Shown piece by piece: positions 33,164 through 42,560 of a DNA stretch of 64,000 nt. The stretch's first letter is position 1, and each line of letters opens with the position of its first letter. A model generated the notes under the pieces. It saw nothing but the letters and a program-made list of their open reading frames with translations, did not search any database and was not told where the DNA came from. The stretch is from Acidobacteriota bacterium (GTDB lineage: Bacteria; Acidobacteriota; Terriglobia; Terriglobales; Acidobacteriaceae). The translations under genes and the position numbers were made by a program. The DNA is taken from the NCBI GenBank assembly GCA_025359885.1, contig JANYDG010000050.1:1-64000 (forward strand), given 5' to 3'.

Positions 33164-36142
33164 ATGCAATCACGTTCTGGAAACGAAATCCGCGAACTCT
33201 TTCTGCACTTTTTTGAGACCAAGCAGCACCGCCGCCTGCCTTCGTCCTCACTGGTGCCAGCCAACGACCCGACGCTGCTGTTTACGAATGCCGGGATGAA
33301 CCAGTTCAAAGACCGGTTTACGGGCGCGGAGCAGCGGTCGTACAAGCGCGCCACGACCTCGCAGAAGTGCGTACGCGCCGGCGGCAAGCACAACGACCTC
33401 GAAAACGTAGGCTTCACCCGCCGCCATCATACCTTCTTCGAGATGCTCGGCAACTTCAGCTTCGGCGACTACTTCAAGCGCGAAGCGATCGCCTACGCGT
33501 GGGAACTGATCACCAGCCCGGAGTGGTTCGGCATCCCCAAAGACAAGCTCTATGTCACCATCTTCGAGGGCAACGCCGACGCCGCCCGCGACGACGAAGC
33601 CGAGCAGCTCTGGATCGAGACCGGCGTCCCCAAAGAGCGCATCTTCGAGTTTGGCGCCAAAGATAACTTTTGGCAGATGGGCGAAACCGGCCCCTGCGGC
33701 CCTTGCTCGGAGATTTTCTACGACATGGGCCTCGAAGCCTCCGAGACCGGCAAAGATTTACCCTTCGGCCAGGATGACGCCCGCTATGTGGAGATATGGA
33801 ACCTCGTCTTCATGCAGTTCGACCGCGCGGCCAAAGTAGAAGGCGGCAAAACCGTCGGCTACACACTAACTCCCCTGCCTAAGCCGAGCATTGACACGGG
33901 CATGGGCCTCGAGCGCGTAGCCGCCGTCCTGCAAGGCAAGCTCTCCAATTTTGAAACAGACTTGTTTACACCGCTGATCGCCCGCGCCGCCGAACTGACG
34001 GGACGGAAGGCGGTCCGCCGATCCAGGGACCTCCCGAACGAAGGCCTTGTGGAAGGGCACGACTTCAGTCGTGCCGAAAGCAGCGGAATAGACAACGGGG
34101 CTTCAGCCCCTGAGGGAATTGACGTTTTCGTCCAAAACGCCAGCCTGCGCATCATCGCCGACCACGCCCGCGCCGCCACCTTCCTCATCAACGACGGCGT
34201 CCTCCCCGCCAACGAAGGCCGAGGCTACGTCCTCCGCAAAATCCTCCGCCGCGGCATTCGCCACGGCCGCCTCCTCGGCCAGGAGCAACCCTTTCTCTTC
34301 GAAATGGTCTACGCCGTCCGCGACCTCATGCACGGTGCCTACCCCGAACTCGCAGACTCCGCAGATCGCATCGCCAAGGTCGTGAAAGCCGAAGAGCAGC
34401 AGTTTGACCGCGTACTCAATGACGGAAGCAACCAATTTGAATATGAGCTAGCTTTGGCAGTCGGAAAGGCCGTATACGAGTTCATCAGGAGTAACGGCAG
34501 CCTAGTTGACGCCAACGCCACTCAAACAGAATTTTTGCAGCTATTGAAAACAGGAATAGCTAGCCCCAGAAGAGCAGAGGCCATCAAATGGGGAGTTAGC
34601 TTTCTCTCCGAATATACCGACCAGACTCATTCCTTGAGTTTCCCCGGCGATGTAGCCTTCCACCTCTACGAAACCTTCGGCCTGCCCCTCGACTTCATGG
34701 TCGAAGCCGCTCACGATGCCGGAATAGCCTTCGATGAAGCCGGCTTCGAAGCCGCCCGCGACGAAGAGAAAGCCCGCGCCCGCGCCAGCTGGAAAGGCGC
34801 CGCCACCAAAACCGCTAGCCCGGCCTACCGCGAACTCCCCAAAACCGACTTCCTCGGCTATTCCGCCTGGGTCGCGAATGGCGCGGAAGTGCTGGCCATT
34901 ATTCAAAACGGCGTTGGCGTGCCGGCAGCAGCGGCAGGCGAACTCGTCGACGTCGTCCTCGACCGGACCAGCTTTTATGGCGACTCCGGCGGCCAGGTCG
35001 GCGACACCGGCCGCTTCACCACTCCCGACGGCAACCTCACCATCGCCGAAATCCAGGGCTGCGTCCTCCCCGTCCAGGGCGTCCGCGCCCACAAAGCTCT
35101 CCTCAGGCAGCCCCTCGCCGTCGGCGACCGCGTCAACACCCGCGTCAACGGCGAGCGCCAGCAGTCGATCACCCGCAACCACACCGGCACCCACCTGCTG
35201 CACGCTGCCCTGCGCCAGGTCCTGGGCACCCACGTCAAGCAGGCCGGCTCTCTCGTCGATCCGACCCGGCTGCGCTTCGACTTTTCGCACTTCACCCAGG
35301 TCGCCCCTGAAGAGCTCGAAGAGATCGAGTCCATCGTCAACCGCGAAGTTCTTTCGAATACCCAGGTCCAGACCTTCGCAGACGTCCCCATTGACGAAGC
35401 CGTCAACGAATACCACGCCATGGCCCTCTTCGGCGAAAAGTACGGCGACAAAGTGCGGGTGGTTAAGATTGGCGATTTTTCCACCGAACTTTGCGGCGGC
35501 ATCCATACGGGGGCGACGGGCGAAATTGGTCTGATCAAGATTGTCGGCGAGGGCTCGGTTTCGTCGGGAGTCCGACGGCTTGAGGCTATCAGCGGTACGG
35601 GTTCCCTGGCCGAGTTCCGGCAGGATTTTGCCGTAGCGCAACTGGCAGCCCAGGTAGCTCCCACTCCCGGACTCTCTCCAACTGAGGCGCTGCAATCCAA
35701 GCTGGCGGCCCAGGAAGATGAGCTGAAGAAGCTGCGCCGGGAGCTCGAAGAGCTGCGCATGAAGTCGGCAGCCGGTGGCCTCGACGAAGCGCTGGCTCGC
35801 GCAGTCGAGGTCAAGGGCGTCAAGCTGGTCACGCTCCGGGCTGACTCGCTCGACCGCGGGCAGTTGCGCACGCTGGTCGACAATCTCAAGCAGCGGCTGG
35901 GCGAAGGCGTGGTTGTGCTTGGTTCAGCGCAGCCCGAGGGTAAAGTCGCCATCATTGCCGGGGTTACGCCGGGGCTGATCAAGCGAATTCAGGCCGGTAA
36001 GCTGGTCGGTGCGGTGGCCAAACTTGTTGGCGGCTCAGGCGGTGGCAAGCCGGAGATTGCCGAGGCTGGCGGCAAAGACCAGGCTCAACTCGACGCAGCG
36101 CTGGCGACGGCCCCGGGCATTCTGGGCGAGTTTCTGGGCTAG
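33164..36142 (+). CDS. alaS: alanyl-tRNA synthetase with two in-frame insertions
   Basis: A 992-residue enzyme; the usual length is about 870-890. All domains are present: catalytic core ([36 protein letters not shown]), editing site HTGTHLLH with [13 protein letters not shown], and the C-terminal domain. It charges tRNA-Ala. I start at the ATG at 33164 ([13 protein letters not shown]); the frame is open to 33125. Two stretches have no family counterpart that I know of: residues about 283-318, which are a palindromic repeat element, and about 420-492, which are A+T-richer. Codon bias switches from C-ending to G-ending near 35.45 kb. Confidence 0.95.
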   Translation: MQSRSGNEIRELFLHFFETKQHRRLPSSSLVPANDPTLLFTNAGMNQFKDRFTGAEQRSYKRATTSQKCVRAGGKHNDLENVGFTRRHHTFFEMLGNFSFGDYFKREAIAYAWELITSPEWFGIPKDKLYVTIFEGNADAARDDEAEQLWIETGVPKERIFEFGAKDNFWQMGETGPCGPCSEIFYDMGLEASETGKDLPFGQDDARYVEIWNLVFMQFDRAAKVEGGKTVGYTLTPLPKPSIDTGMGLERVAAVLQGKLSNFETDLFTPLIARAAELTGRKAVRRSRDLPNEGLVEGHDFSRAESSGIDNGASAPEGIDVFVQNASLRIIADHARAATFLINDGVLPANEGRGYVLRKILRRGIRHGRLLGQEQPFLFEMVYAVRDLMHGAYPELADSADRIAKVVKAEEQQFDRVLNDGSNQFEYELALAVGKAVYEFIRSNGSLVDANATQTEFLQLLKTGIASPRRAEAIKWGVSFLSEYTDQTHSLSFPGDVAFHLYETFGLPLDFMVEAAHDAGIAFDEAGFEAARDEEKARARASWKGAATKTASPAYRELPKTDFLGYSAWVANGAEVLAIIQNGVGVPAAAAGELVDVVLDRTSFYGDSGGQVGDTGRFTTPDGNLTIAEIQGCVLPVQGVRAHKALLRQPLAVGDRVNTRVNGERQQSITRNHTGTHLLHAALRQVLGTHVKQAGSLVDPTRLRFDFSHFTQVAPEELEEIESIVNREVLSNTQVQTFADVPIDEAVNEYHAMALFGEKYGDKVRVVKIGDFSTELCGGIHTGATGEIGLIKIVGEGSVSSGVRRLEAISGTGSLAEFRQDFAVAQLAAQVAPTPGLSPTEALQSKLAAQEDELKKLRRELEELRMKSAAGGLDEALARAVEVKGVKLVTLRADSLDRGQLRTLVDNLKQRLGEGVVVLGSAQPEGKVAIIAGVTPGLIKRIQAGKLVGAVAKLVGGSGGGKPEIAEAGGKDQAQLDAALATAPGILGEFLG
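34050..34115 (+). repeat. TTCA-loop double-hairpin element inside alaS
   Basis: Hairpin 1: GGCACGAC-TTCA-GTCGTGCC (34056-34075), perfect 8-bp stem. Hairpin 2: GGGGC-TTCA-GCCCC (34097-34110). The same two hairpins with the same order and nearly the same spacing occur on the minus strand at 39022-39082. In alaS the element is read in frame as [20 protein letters not shown]. Confidence 0.88.
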
Positions 36143-36280
36143 GATTCCCAAAGAACCGTTTACCTTGGGGGAACCTCTATGAGGACGCGGGTTCCGACGA
36201 CGCTCTACGCGCTGTAGAGTCAAACCAGGGTGAACCGTGTTTGCATCCAAAGTTAGCGGTCACTGGAGACAGCAACCGGG

Positions 36281-38434
36281 ATGGGTACTCTGCTGAAGCC
36301 GATGGGTCTGGCTTGCTGCCTGTTGGTGGCTGTCGCAGTGCAGGGGGGTGCCCGGCTTGCCTGGGGCGATGAAAGCGAGTCGGCCTGGGCGCGGGCCGTC
36401 GAACAGCGGACTCAGTTCGAGGCCAGCCCGGCAAATCAGCGCACGCGCGAGCAGTACGAGGCGCTGCTGAACGCATTTCGCGACATTTACCATCAGCGTC
36501 CGGGGGCGGCCAAGGCTCCAGCGGCGGTGGCAGCAGTGGCCGACCTGCTGGCGGAGAAGGGCCGCGTGCTGGCGGACTCCAAGGCTTCTCGAGCGGCGTT
36601 GGGGCAGTATGAGTTCCTCTTGCGGCAATATCCCCGCTCGCCGCAGGTTGAGAGTGTGCAGCTTTTGGAAGCGGAAATCTGCCGCCAGGACCTCAAGGAC
36701 ATGGCCTGCGCCGAGGAGAAGTTTCGCGCTGTGATGGCCGCCGAGCCGGGGAGTTCTTTTGCCGAGCAGGCAGCGATGGAACTCAACAGCATCAAGACTG
36801 GTGGCGCGGCCGCTTCTAATCCATCTGCAAACCAGCCCAGTCCAAAGCCGGAGTCCGCCGCTGAAGAGCCCAGCGCTGCTGCGCCAAAAGAATTCGGTGT
36901 GCCAGTTCAGCAAGCCGCCGGGAATCTGCGGACGACGACATCGCGCAAGATCGTCGCGATTACCGGCATGCGGCACTGGTCCAATCCGACCTCGACGCGC
37001 ATTGCTATCGATCTGGGCGGCAAGGTGGAGTATGAGGCGGCGCGGGTGCCCAATCCTGACCGTATCTTCTTTGATCTGCATGGGGCGCGGCTGGCCTCAG
37101 GATTGAACGGGCACCAGGTTGAGGTGGTGGACGACGGCTATCTCAAGCGGATCCGCGCAGCGCAGTTTCTGCCCAATGTCACGCGCGTGGTGCTCGACGT
37201 GACCGAGGTGAGCGAGTACTCCGCGTTTCTGCTGCCGGACCCTTGGCGGCTGATTATCGACATTCACAGTGACAAGGGGAATGCGAAGGGAATCGCGAAT
37301 CGGGGCAAGGAAGCTGCGGTTCTACAGCCTTCACAGCCCGTTCCCGTGCCCGTTTTGTCGCGGCACAAAGCCGCCGCGGCGGTGGACAATACGCTGGCTG
37401 ACGTGGCTGGATTGAGCAGCGAGCCGGCCAAGGTGGAAGCTACGGCGAGGCCGACGAGCGAACCGGTGTCAGCTCATGTGCCCGCGACTTTGGCGACAGA
37501 CCCGAATGCAGAACCGGCAAAGGGGCAAACAGGGCAGACCAATGCGCTCTCCGGCCAGAGGCGTAGCAAGAAGCGCCGCACTTCAGTGGAGCCTCAGGAG
37601 GCACAGGAACTGCCGCATGCTGCCGAGCCGACTGCGGATGGGCAGCGTTCGCTGGTGCGGGCGCTGGGCCTGAAGGTTGGGCGGATCGTGATTGATGCGG
37701 GTCATGGCGGGCATGATTCCGGGACGCTTGGGCCTGGAGGCATTGAGGAGAAGGACGTTGTGCTCGATGTGGCGCTGCGGACAGGCAAGCTGCTGCGCCA
37801 GCGCCTTGGGGCGGAGATTGTCTACACGCGGTCGGATGACACGTTCGTTCCGCTGGAAACGCGAACGGCGATTGCAAACAAGGCGCAGGCAGATCTGTTC
37901 CTGTCGATTCATGGGAACTCGAGCAGCGAGCCCTCGGCGCGCGGTGTGGAGACGTACTATCTCAACTTCACCTCAGACCCGAATGCGCTGGAGGTTGCGG
38001 CGCGGGAGAATGCGGTTTCAAGCCAGTCAGTGCATCAGCTCTCTGACCTGGTGCGGAAGATTACGCTCAAGGACAAGATCGACGAATCGCGGGAATTCGC
38101 GGCCGACGTCGATGCAGGGCTGTTTGCCGGATTACGCGGCGGCAATTCGGGATTGAAGGACCGCGGCGTGAAGAAGGCTCCGTTTGTGGTGCTGATTGGG
38201 GCGCAAATGCCTTCGATATTGGCGGAGATCAGCTTTATCACAAATCCCGACGATGCTGAGCAGCTACAAACCGGAAGCTATCGGCAGCGGATTGCGCAGG
38301 CGCTCGACTCTGGCGTTGAGCGCTACCTGAACGGGCTGAGCGGGCTGCGAGCGCGGAGCGACGCAAGCGACCCTTCGATTCACAGTTCTAATCGGACGAC
38401 TGTGGTGAGCAAAGTGGAGCCTGCGGGGCGGTAA
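36281..38434 (+). CDS. exported N-acetylmuramoyl-L-alanine amidase (TPR-like, AMIN, amidase_3)
   Basis: A 717-residue protein: signal peptide (residues 1-28, cut near LAWG), a helical TPR/tol-pal-like region (about 35-170), an AMIN domain (about 225-335, ITGMRHWSNPTSTRIAIDL to PWRLIIDIHSD), a Pro/Ala-rich linker and amidase_3 from about 467 (RIVIDAGHGGHDSGT). Zinc ligands are His in DAGHGGHD, Glu in GIEEKD and His in LSIHGNS, and the catalytic Glu is in LAEISFITN. It cuts the amide between muramic acid and the stem peptide at division; AMIN domains usually target such enzymes. The TPR-like front is a non-standard addition compared with AmiC. Confidence 0.92.
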   Translation: MGTLLKPMGLACCLLVAVAVQGGARLAWGDESESAWARAVEQRTQFEASPANQRTREQYEALLNAFRDIYHQRPGAAKAPAAVAAVADLLAEKGRVLADSKASRAALGQYEFLLRQYPRSPQVESVQLLEAEICRQDLKDMACAEEKFRAVMAAEPGSSFAEQAAMELNSIKTGGAAASNPSANQPSPKPESAAEEPSAAAPKEFGVPVQQAAGNLRTTTSRKIVAITGMRHWSNPTSTRIAIDLGGKVEYEAARVPNPDRIFFDLHGARLASGLNGHQVEVVDDGYLKRIRAAQFLPNVTRVVLDVTEVSEYSAFLLPDPWRLIIDIHSDKGNAKGIANRGKEAAVLQPSQPVPVPVLSRHKAAAAVDNTLADVAGLSSEPAKVEATARPTSEPVSAHVPATLATDPNAEPAKGQTGQTNALSGQRRSKKRRTSVEPQEAQELPHAAEPTADGQRSLVRALGLKVGRIVIDAGHGGHDSGTLGPGGIEEKDVVLDVALRTGKLLRQRLGAEIVYTRSDDTFVPLETRTAIANKAQADLFLSIHGNSSSEPSARGVETYYLNFTSDPNALEVAARENAVSSQSVHQLSDLVRKITLKDKIDESREFAADVDAGLFAGLRGGNSGLKDRGVKKAPFVVLIGAQMPSILAEISFITNPDDAEQLQTGSYRQRIAQALDSGVERYLNGLSGLRARSDASDPSIHSSNRTTVVSKVEPAGR

Positions 38435-38475
38435 AGCGTGTTTACTCCTTAATTACAGGAAGGGTTTGAAAATAA

Positions 38476-38600
38476 GGGGGGGGGGAAGGGGGGGAGGGGG
38501 TACCCCTTTTTCAGTGAATTTTGTGCATTTTGCGTGGGTTAATATTGCAATCTGCAATTTTTCATGCCCTTGTTGGTTCGACGCTCGCGGCCTGGGTGGT
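38476..38600. repeat. G-run/ATTGCA-dyad repeat (copy 2)
   Basis: G-run (38476-38500, interrupted by AA and A), TACCCCTTTTT, GTGCATTTTGCG, then AATATTGCAATCTGCAAT with the perfect dyad ATTGCA-N3-TGCAAT at 38544-38558, then TTTTTCATGCCC and GGCCTGGGTGG. It matches the reverse complement of about 5105-5242, so the two copies are in inverted orientation 33 kb apart. Confidence 0.78.
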
Positions 38601-39021
38601 TTGATAGGGTGGGCTTTGAGGGGAACTGTGAGTTCCGCCCTTGACAATGGAGCCGTCAAGAATGGGCAACCAGCCCCCGGCCTACCAGGTTGCCGATCAC
38701 AATTAAAAGATTGACAGACTACAAGGTATGGATTGCCAGCTTACAAGATATGGCTTGTGGACCTGGCTTTTTGTCTGGGGTGGGCTTCCTGAGACATCTT
38801 TTCATTTTTGGAATTGCATCTCTATGATGCGCTTTGAGATGGAAATGATCGGCAACCGGGTTGGTTGGGTTTGCGGGACCCAGCCTCGACGATGGAGTTG
38901 TCATGGATGGGTCAAACGGCAGGAATCACAGACAGCGGGCAAGGGCAACAGCGATTACCGAAGCAGATTGCCGGCGGCAATGACAGCCAAAAGGGCCAGG
39001 GTAACCGGCAATCCGCACCTG

Positions 39022-39082
39022 GCAGGGGCTGAAGCGCCCTTGAGATTATTAGCTTTATCGGCACGACTGAAGTCGTACGCTT
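39022..39082 (-). repeat. TTCA-loop double-hairpin element, intergenic copy
   Basis: On the minus strand: GTACGAC-TTCA-GTCGTGC followed, 20-odd bases later, by GGGCGC-TTCA-GCCCC. It aligns with the element inside alaS (34050-34115). Read in the matching frame it gives AYDFSRADKANNLKGASAPA, close to the alaS insert. Confidence 0.85.
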
Positions 39083-39120
39083 TCACAAAACTTTGATCGC
39101 TGGGGTTTGTTCCCAAACAA

Positions 39121-39156
39121 AAAGGCCCTGCATGCAAACGCGTGCAGGGCCGTTTG
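39121..39156 (-). terminator. intrinsic terminator of glgP
   Basis: Stem GGCCCTGCA (39124-39132) and TGCAGGGCC (39143-39151) with a ten-base loop. In the minus direction it is followed by TTTTTGTTTG. It lies just beyond the glgP stop. Confidence 0.9.
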
Positions 39157-39170
39157 AGTGATGGCTGGGT

Positions 39171-40940
39171 TTATCTGTTTGCGCCTACGGTTTCGCGGAC
39201 TTCTGAGGGGGTGATGAGTGAGACAGGGTAGTAGGCGTTGCGGATGTACTGTTTGACCATGCGATTGGTGTTGAAGTACGAGCCGTTGTAGGCGAGGGTG
39301 GTGCGCATCAGATTGCCCCAGGCTTCGGGGGACTTGAGGTAGAGGGGCACGACTGCGTTTTCGAGCTTTTCGTAGAGTGAGGTGGCTTCGGCCGCGTCGT
39401 CTACGCCGTCTTCGATGGCCCAGCCGGTGTAGTGTTCGAGGCAGCCTTCGATCCACCATCCATCCAAAATCGACAGGCTGGGGACGCCGTTCAGTGCAGC
39501 TTTCATGCCGCTGGTGCCGGAGGCCTCGTAGGGGCGCTTGGGGGTGTTGACCCAGACATCGACGCCGGCGGTGAGCAGTGCGCCGAGTTGCCAGTCGTAG
39601 TTCTCGAGGTAGACGACGCGGAGGTCGACGCCGGAGTACTTCTGGGCCTTTTCGATAACGCTGTGGATGAGAGCCTTGCCGGGCTCGTCCATGGGATGGG
39701 CTTTTCCGGCATAGAGAATCTGCAGTCCGCCGGCAGACTTGGCGATTTCGAGCAGGCGCTCCGGATCGGAGAAGAGCAGGTCGGCGCGCTTGTAGGTGGC
39801 GGCGCGGCGGGCAAAGCCGAGCGTGAGCACCTTGGGATTGAGCACCAGGCCGGTGCGCGAGGCGACTTCGGCGAGGAGGGTTTCCTTGGCCTGTGCGTGG
39901 GCGGCGATGATGTCCGGCAGGGGAATCTCGATCGCGTTGCGCATGTAGAGGTTGTCGCGCCGCCAGTTTGGGATGTTCCTGTCGAGCAGCTCCTGAAACT
40001 GGGGCGAGAGCCAGGTGGGCGCGTGGACCCCGTTGGTGATGGAGTCGATCTTGTATTCGGGGAACATCTCGCGGGAGACGTTGCCGTGCTGGAGTGCGAC
40101 GCCATTGACGTAGCGCGAGAAGACCAGGGCGACGTAGGTCATGTTCAACATGCCTTCGTGACAACAGCCGAGAGACTGCAGGCGGGCGGTGCGTTCGTAG
40201 CCGAGAATGCGGTTTGACTGTTCGATGGAGAAGCGGTCATGGCCTGCGGGCACGGGTGTGTGAGTGGTGAACACACACTTCTGGCGCACGGCGTTGACGT
40301 CGACGGGGGTGACCTTGTTGAGTGGGCCGCCGCCGAGCTGTGCTTCGAGCAGGCCCAGGGTGAGGAAAGCGGCGTGGCCTTCGTTCATGTGGTACACATT
40401 GACGCGATGGCCGAGGGCGTTGAGAATGCGGACGCCGCCCATGCCGAGGACGATTTCCTGCTGGAGGCGGTAGTTGGAGTCGCCGCCGTAGAGGTGATCG
40501 GTGAGGCTGCGGTCCCAAGGGGAGTTTTCCGGGAGGTCGGTGTCGAGCAGGTAGATGGGGATCACGTGCCCGGCGCGGCCGGCCATGTCATAGCGCCAGG
40601 CGCGGAGGGTGACGGTGCGGTCTTCGACGGTGACGGTGACGCGGGGGGCCTCTTCGGTGCAGAAATCTTCGACGATCCAGGGTTGAATGTCTTCGGTCTG
40701 CTTGCCCTCAGCGTCGAGGAGCTGGCGGAAATAGCCCTTGCGGTGCAGGAGGGTGAAGGCGACCAGAGGGGTGCCGAGATCGGCGGCGGAACGAAGTGTA
40801 TCGCCGGCGAGTACGCCGAGGCCGCCAGAGTAGGTCGGCATGCCGGGGTTGATCGCAATTTCCATGGAGAAGTAGGCCACAACGCCGTTTTGAGGAAAGG
40901 ATTCGTAGGCGTGTTGCTTAAGCAAAGTAGGGTTGGACAT
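39171..40940 (-). CDS. glgP: alpha-glucan phosphorylase, short form
   Basis: A 589-residue phosphorylase. It has VAYFSMEIAINPGMPTYSGG (21-40), the GLGVLAGDTLRSAADLG nucleotide-site region, VYHMNEGHAAF, ITNGVHAPTW, a KRADLLFSDPERLLE region and the pyridoxal-phosphate site EASGTSGMKAALNG with the Lys near residue 478. Length and motifs match the short (Thermus/archaeal-type) class rather than the 800-residue glycogen phosphorylases. It releases glucose-1-phosphate from alpha-1,4-glucans. GGAG precedes the ATG by 14 bases, and an intrinsic terminator follows. It is separated from galK by 448 bp. Confidence 0.93.
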   Translation of the reverse strand: MSNPTLLKQHAYESFPQNGVVAYFSMEIAINPGMPTYSGGLGVLAGDTLRSAADLGTPLVAFTLLHRKGYFRQLLDAEGKQTEDIQPWIVEDFCTEEAPRVTVTVEDRTVTLRAWRYDMAGRAGHVIPIYLLDTDLPENSPWDRSLTDHLYGGDSNYRLQQEIVLGMGGVRILNALGHRVNVYHMNEGHAAFLTLGLLEAQLGGGPLNKVTPVDVNAVRQKCVFTTHTPVPAGHDRFSIEQSNRILGYERTARLQSLGCCHEGMLNMTYVALVFSRYVNGVALQHGNVSREMFPEYKIDSITNGVHAPTWLSPQFQELLDRNIPNWRRDNLYMRNAIEIPLPDIIAAHAQAKETLLAEVASRTGLVLNPKVLTLGFARRAATYKRADLLFSDPERLLEIAKSAGGLQILYAGKAHPMDEPGKALIHSVIEKAQKYSGVDLRVVYLENYDWQLGALLTAGVDVWVNTPKRPYEASGTSGMKAALNGVPSLSILDGWWIEGCLEHYTGWAIEDGVDDAAEATSLYEKLENAVVPLYLKSPEAWGNLMRTTLAYNGSYFNTNRMVKQYIRNAYYPVSLITPSEVRETVGANR

Positions 40941-41388
40941 ATTAGGTTTGTCTCCGAGTCAAGATCAGGGCATGTGTAGGGGGGTGATCCCTCGTACCGC
41001 TTGTAGCTCCAAGGCTGGACTTCGTCTGCGGTATCTCTTCCATCAAACGGGTCAGCCGTGCTGGCCGCGATGATGTACGTTTTCATTCAATGACAGAATT
41101 GGTTCGCCTCTCGATAGTACCAAGGCGTCAATTCCGGGAACAGCAAAATCTTGCCTGCACTGACGCTATCTTCGGGGCGGGCAACCAGCCAATCCCACCA
41201 TCGGGGAGTGACATACTCCCCTTTCGTAGGGCTGAATACAGCGATTGAGCCGCATGGTCCGCGACGTTGCCGCACAGGGTGACCCAGCTACCTGGCAGAG
41301 AATGCCAAGGCATAGATCGATTCGATTTAGTGAAATAATTTGTTGATATTTGACAGCCCTGTCAAAACCAAGGTTTTTGCAATCCAGG
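40941..41388. other. gene-free stretch between galK and glgP
   Basis: No supported gene; it should hold the glgP promoter. Its galK end is A+T-rich and contains a perfect palindrome at 41349-41366 (listed separately). A 62-codon open frame at 41087-41275 on the minus strand shows no family features. Confidence 0.5.
41349..41366. promoter_or_regulatory. 18-bp palindrome just past galK
   Basis: TTTGACAG-CC-CTGTCAAA: an 8-bp arm on each side of two bases, 23 bp beyond the galK stop and about 410 bp upstream of the glgP start. It could be a dimeric repressor site or a transcript-end hairpin; no U-run follows. Confidence 0.5.
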
Positions 41389-42543
41389 TCAGGAAACGGA
41401 ATGGGCTCCAGCTGAAGCGTGGCAGATGTGAATTTCAGGGGTGATGCCAGTTGCCTTCTGGTAGCGCTCTTTGAGGGCAGCGGCAAACTCCACGGCATGT
41501 TCTTTCTGCACGACGTTGATTGTGCAGCCGCCAAAACCGCCTCCGGTCAGCCGCGCGCCAATCAGGCCGGGCAGATCCTGTGCCAGATCGACCATGGTGT
41601 CCGCTTCTTCGCAACTTGCTTCGAAATCCTTGCTGTAGCTGACGTGTGCCTCATGCATCAGGCGGCCCACCGTGGGCATGTCGTTGGCCAGCAGCGCCTC
41701 GGATGCGGCGACGGTCCGCACGTTTTCCGTGATGATGTGCCGGGCTCGTTTGAGCGAGTTGGGAGGGATTTCGTGTCCCCAGGCTTCGAGGTCGGCCACG
41801 GTGGCGTCGCGCAGAAACCTGATCTCGGGCCGGTGCGTCGCGAGAATAGCGCAGGCTTCCTCAGCCTGCGCCCGACGGGTCGTATATCCAGAGCCAGCTA
41901 CAGAATGTTTCACCATGGTGTTTGCAATCACCAGCGCCATGTCCGCCGGAATCGGTGCAAGCCGATAGCTCAGGTCACGACAATCGAGCAACAAAGCGTG
42001 ATCCTCGGCACCGTTGGCCGAAATGAACTGGTCCATGATGCCGCAATTGGCACCAACGAACTCATTTTCGGCGCGCTGGCAGAGTCGGGCAAGTTTCGGG
42101 CCAGGAATTGTCAAGCCCATCAAGCCGGTGACGGCTGTGGCTGTGGCCACCTCTACTGCTGCAGAACTGCTCAAGCCCGAGCCAAGCGGCACATCGCCCC
42201 AAAGGCTGAGGCTCATCGCCGGAATCGTATACCCCTCGCCGGCCAGAGTTGCCAGCACTCCCAGGGGATAGTCAGACCACTCGCCAGAGGCTTTGGTTGG
42301 CAGTGCATTGGCCGGGTATGCGCGCTCTTCGCCAAAGTTTTCAGCATAGATAACGACCTGGCCATCGCCGCGTGGTGAAACAGCAGCGAGCGTCGCAAAA
42401 TCAATGGCTGCGGGCATTACAAATCCCTCCGCGTAGTCGGTATGCTCGCCAATCAGATTGACCCGCCCTGGGGCGACATAGATGTGAGGGGTGATGTGGT
42501 AGCGATTCTCATGGAGGACGCGAAGGGCGGCGGGGTCTTTCAT
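41389..42543 (-). CDS. galK: galactokinase
   Basis: A 384-residue GHMP kinase with the galactokinase signature PGRVNLIGEHTDYAEGFVMP (25-44), the phosphate loop GSGLSSSAAVEVA near 115-128, NCGIMDQFIS and LTGGGFGGCTINVV at the C-terminus. It phosphorylates alpha-D-galactose at C1 with ATP, the first committed step of the Leloir pathway. GAGG lies 13 bases before the ATG. Three 14-bp direct repeats stand in its leader. Upstream on the same strand are an aldose-1-epimerase-like gene and a decarboxylase. Confidence 0.95.
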   Translation of the reverse strand: MKDPAALRVLHENRYHITPHIYVAPGRVNLIGEHTDYAEGFVMPAAIDFATLAAVSPRGDGQVVIYAENFGEERAYPANALPTKASGEWSDYPLGVLATLAGEGYTIPAMSLSLWGDVPLGSGLSSSAAVEVATATAVTGLMGLTIPGPKLARLCQRAENEFVGANCGIMDQFISANGAEDHALLLDCRDLSYRLAPIPADMALVIANTMVKHSVAGSGYTTRRAQAEEACAILATHRPEIRFLRDATVADLEAWGHEIPPNSLKRARHIITENVRTVAASEALLANDMPTVGRLMHEAHVSYSKDFEASCEEADTMVDLAQDLPGLIGARLTGGGFGGCTINVVQKEHAVEFAAALKERYQKATGITPEIHICHASAGAHSVS

Positions 42544-42560
42544 CGGATTTCAACCTCAGG

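Larger units (their letters stand above)
38435..39170. other. 736-bp gene-free stretch rich in repeats
   Basis: No supported gene. Contents in order: a G-run with an ATTGCA dyad (38476-38600, listed separately); CTTGAC (about 38641) and GTCAAG as a small inverted repeat; two loosely similar segments, one with GACAATGGAGCCGTCAAGAA (from 38643) and one with GACGATGGAGTTGTCATGGA (from 38889), suggesting an old duplication; a TTCA-loop element at 39022-39082; and the glgP terminator at 39124-39156. Small open frames here follow the repeats and differ in each copy. Confidence 0.6.

Noticed and set aside
35400-36300. Replication origin at the composition switch
   Set aside because: No dnaA, dnaN or cluster of DnaA boxes (TTATCCACA-like) was seen; an inversion end or local bias is as likely. 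Only the switch itself is reported.
38466-38714. Small plus-strand frame beginning in the G-run repeat
   Set aside because: The similar frame from the other repeat copy shows that the resemblance comes from repeat DNA, not from protein-level conservation; the tails differ.
39432-40217. 261-codon plus-strand frame opposite glgP
   Set aside because: Shadow of glgP; Val/Glu/Gly-rich with no motif.
41087-41275. 62-codon minus-strand frame between galK and glgP
   Set aside because: No ribosome site, no recognisable motif and no support from context.
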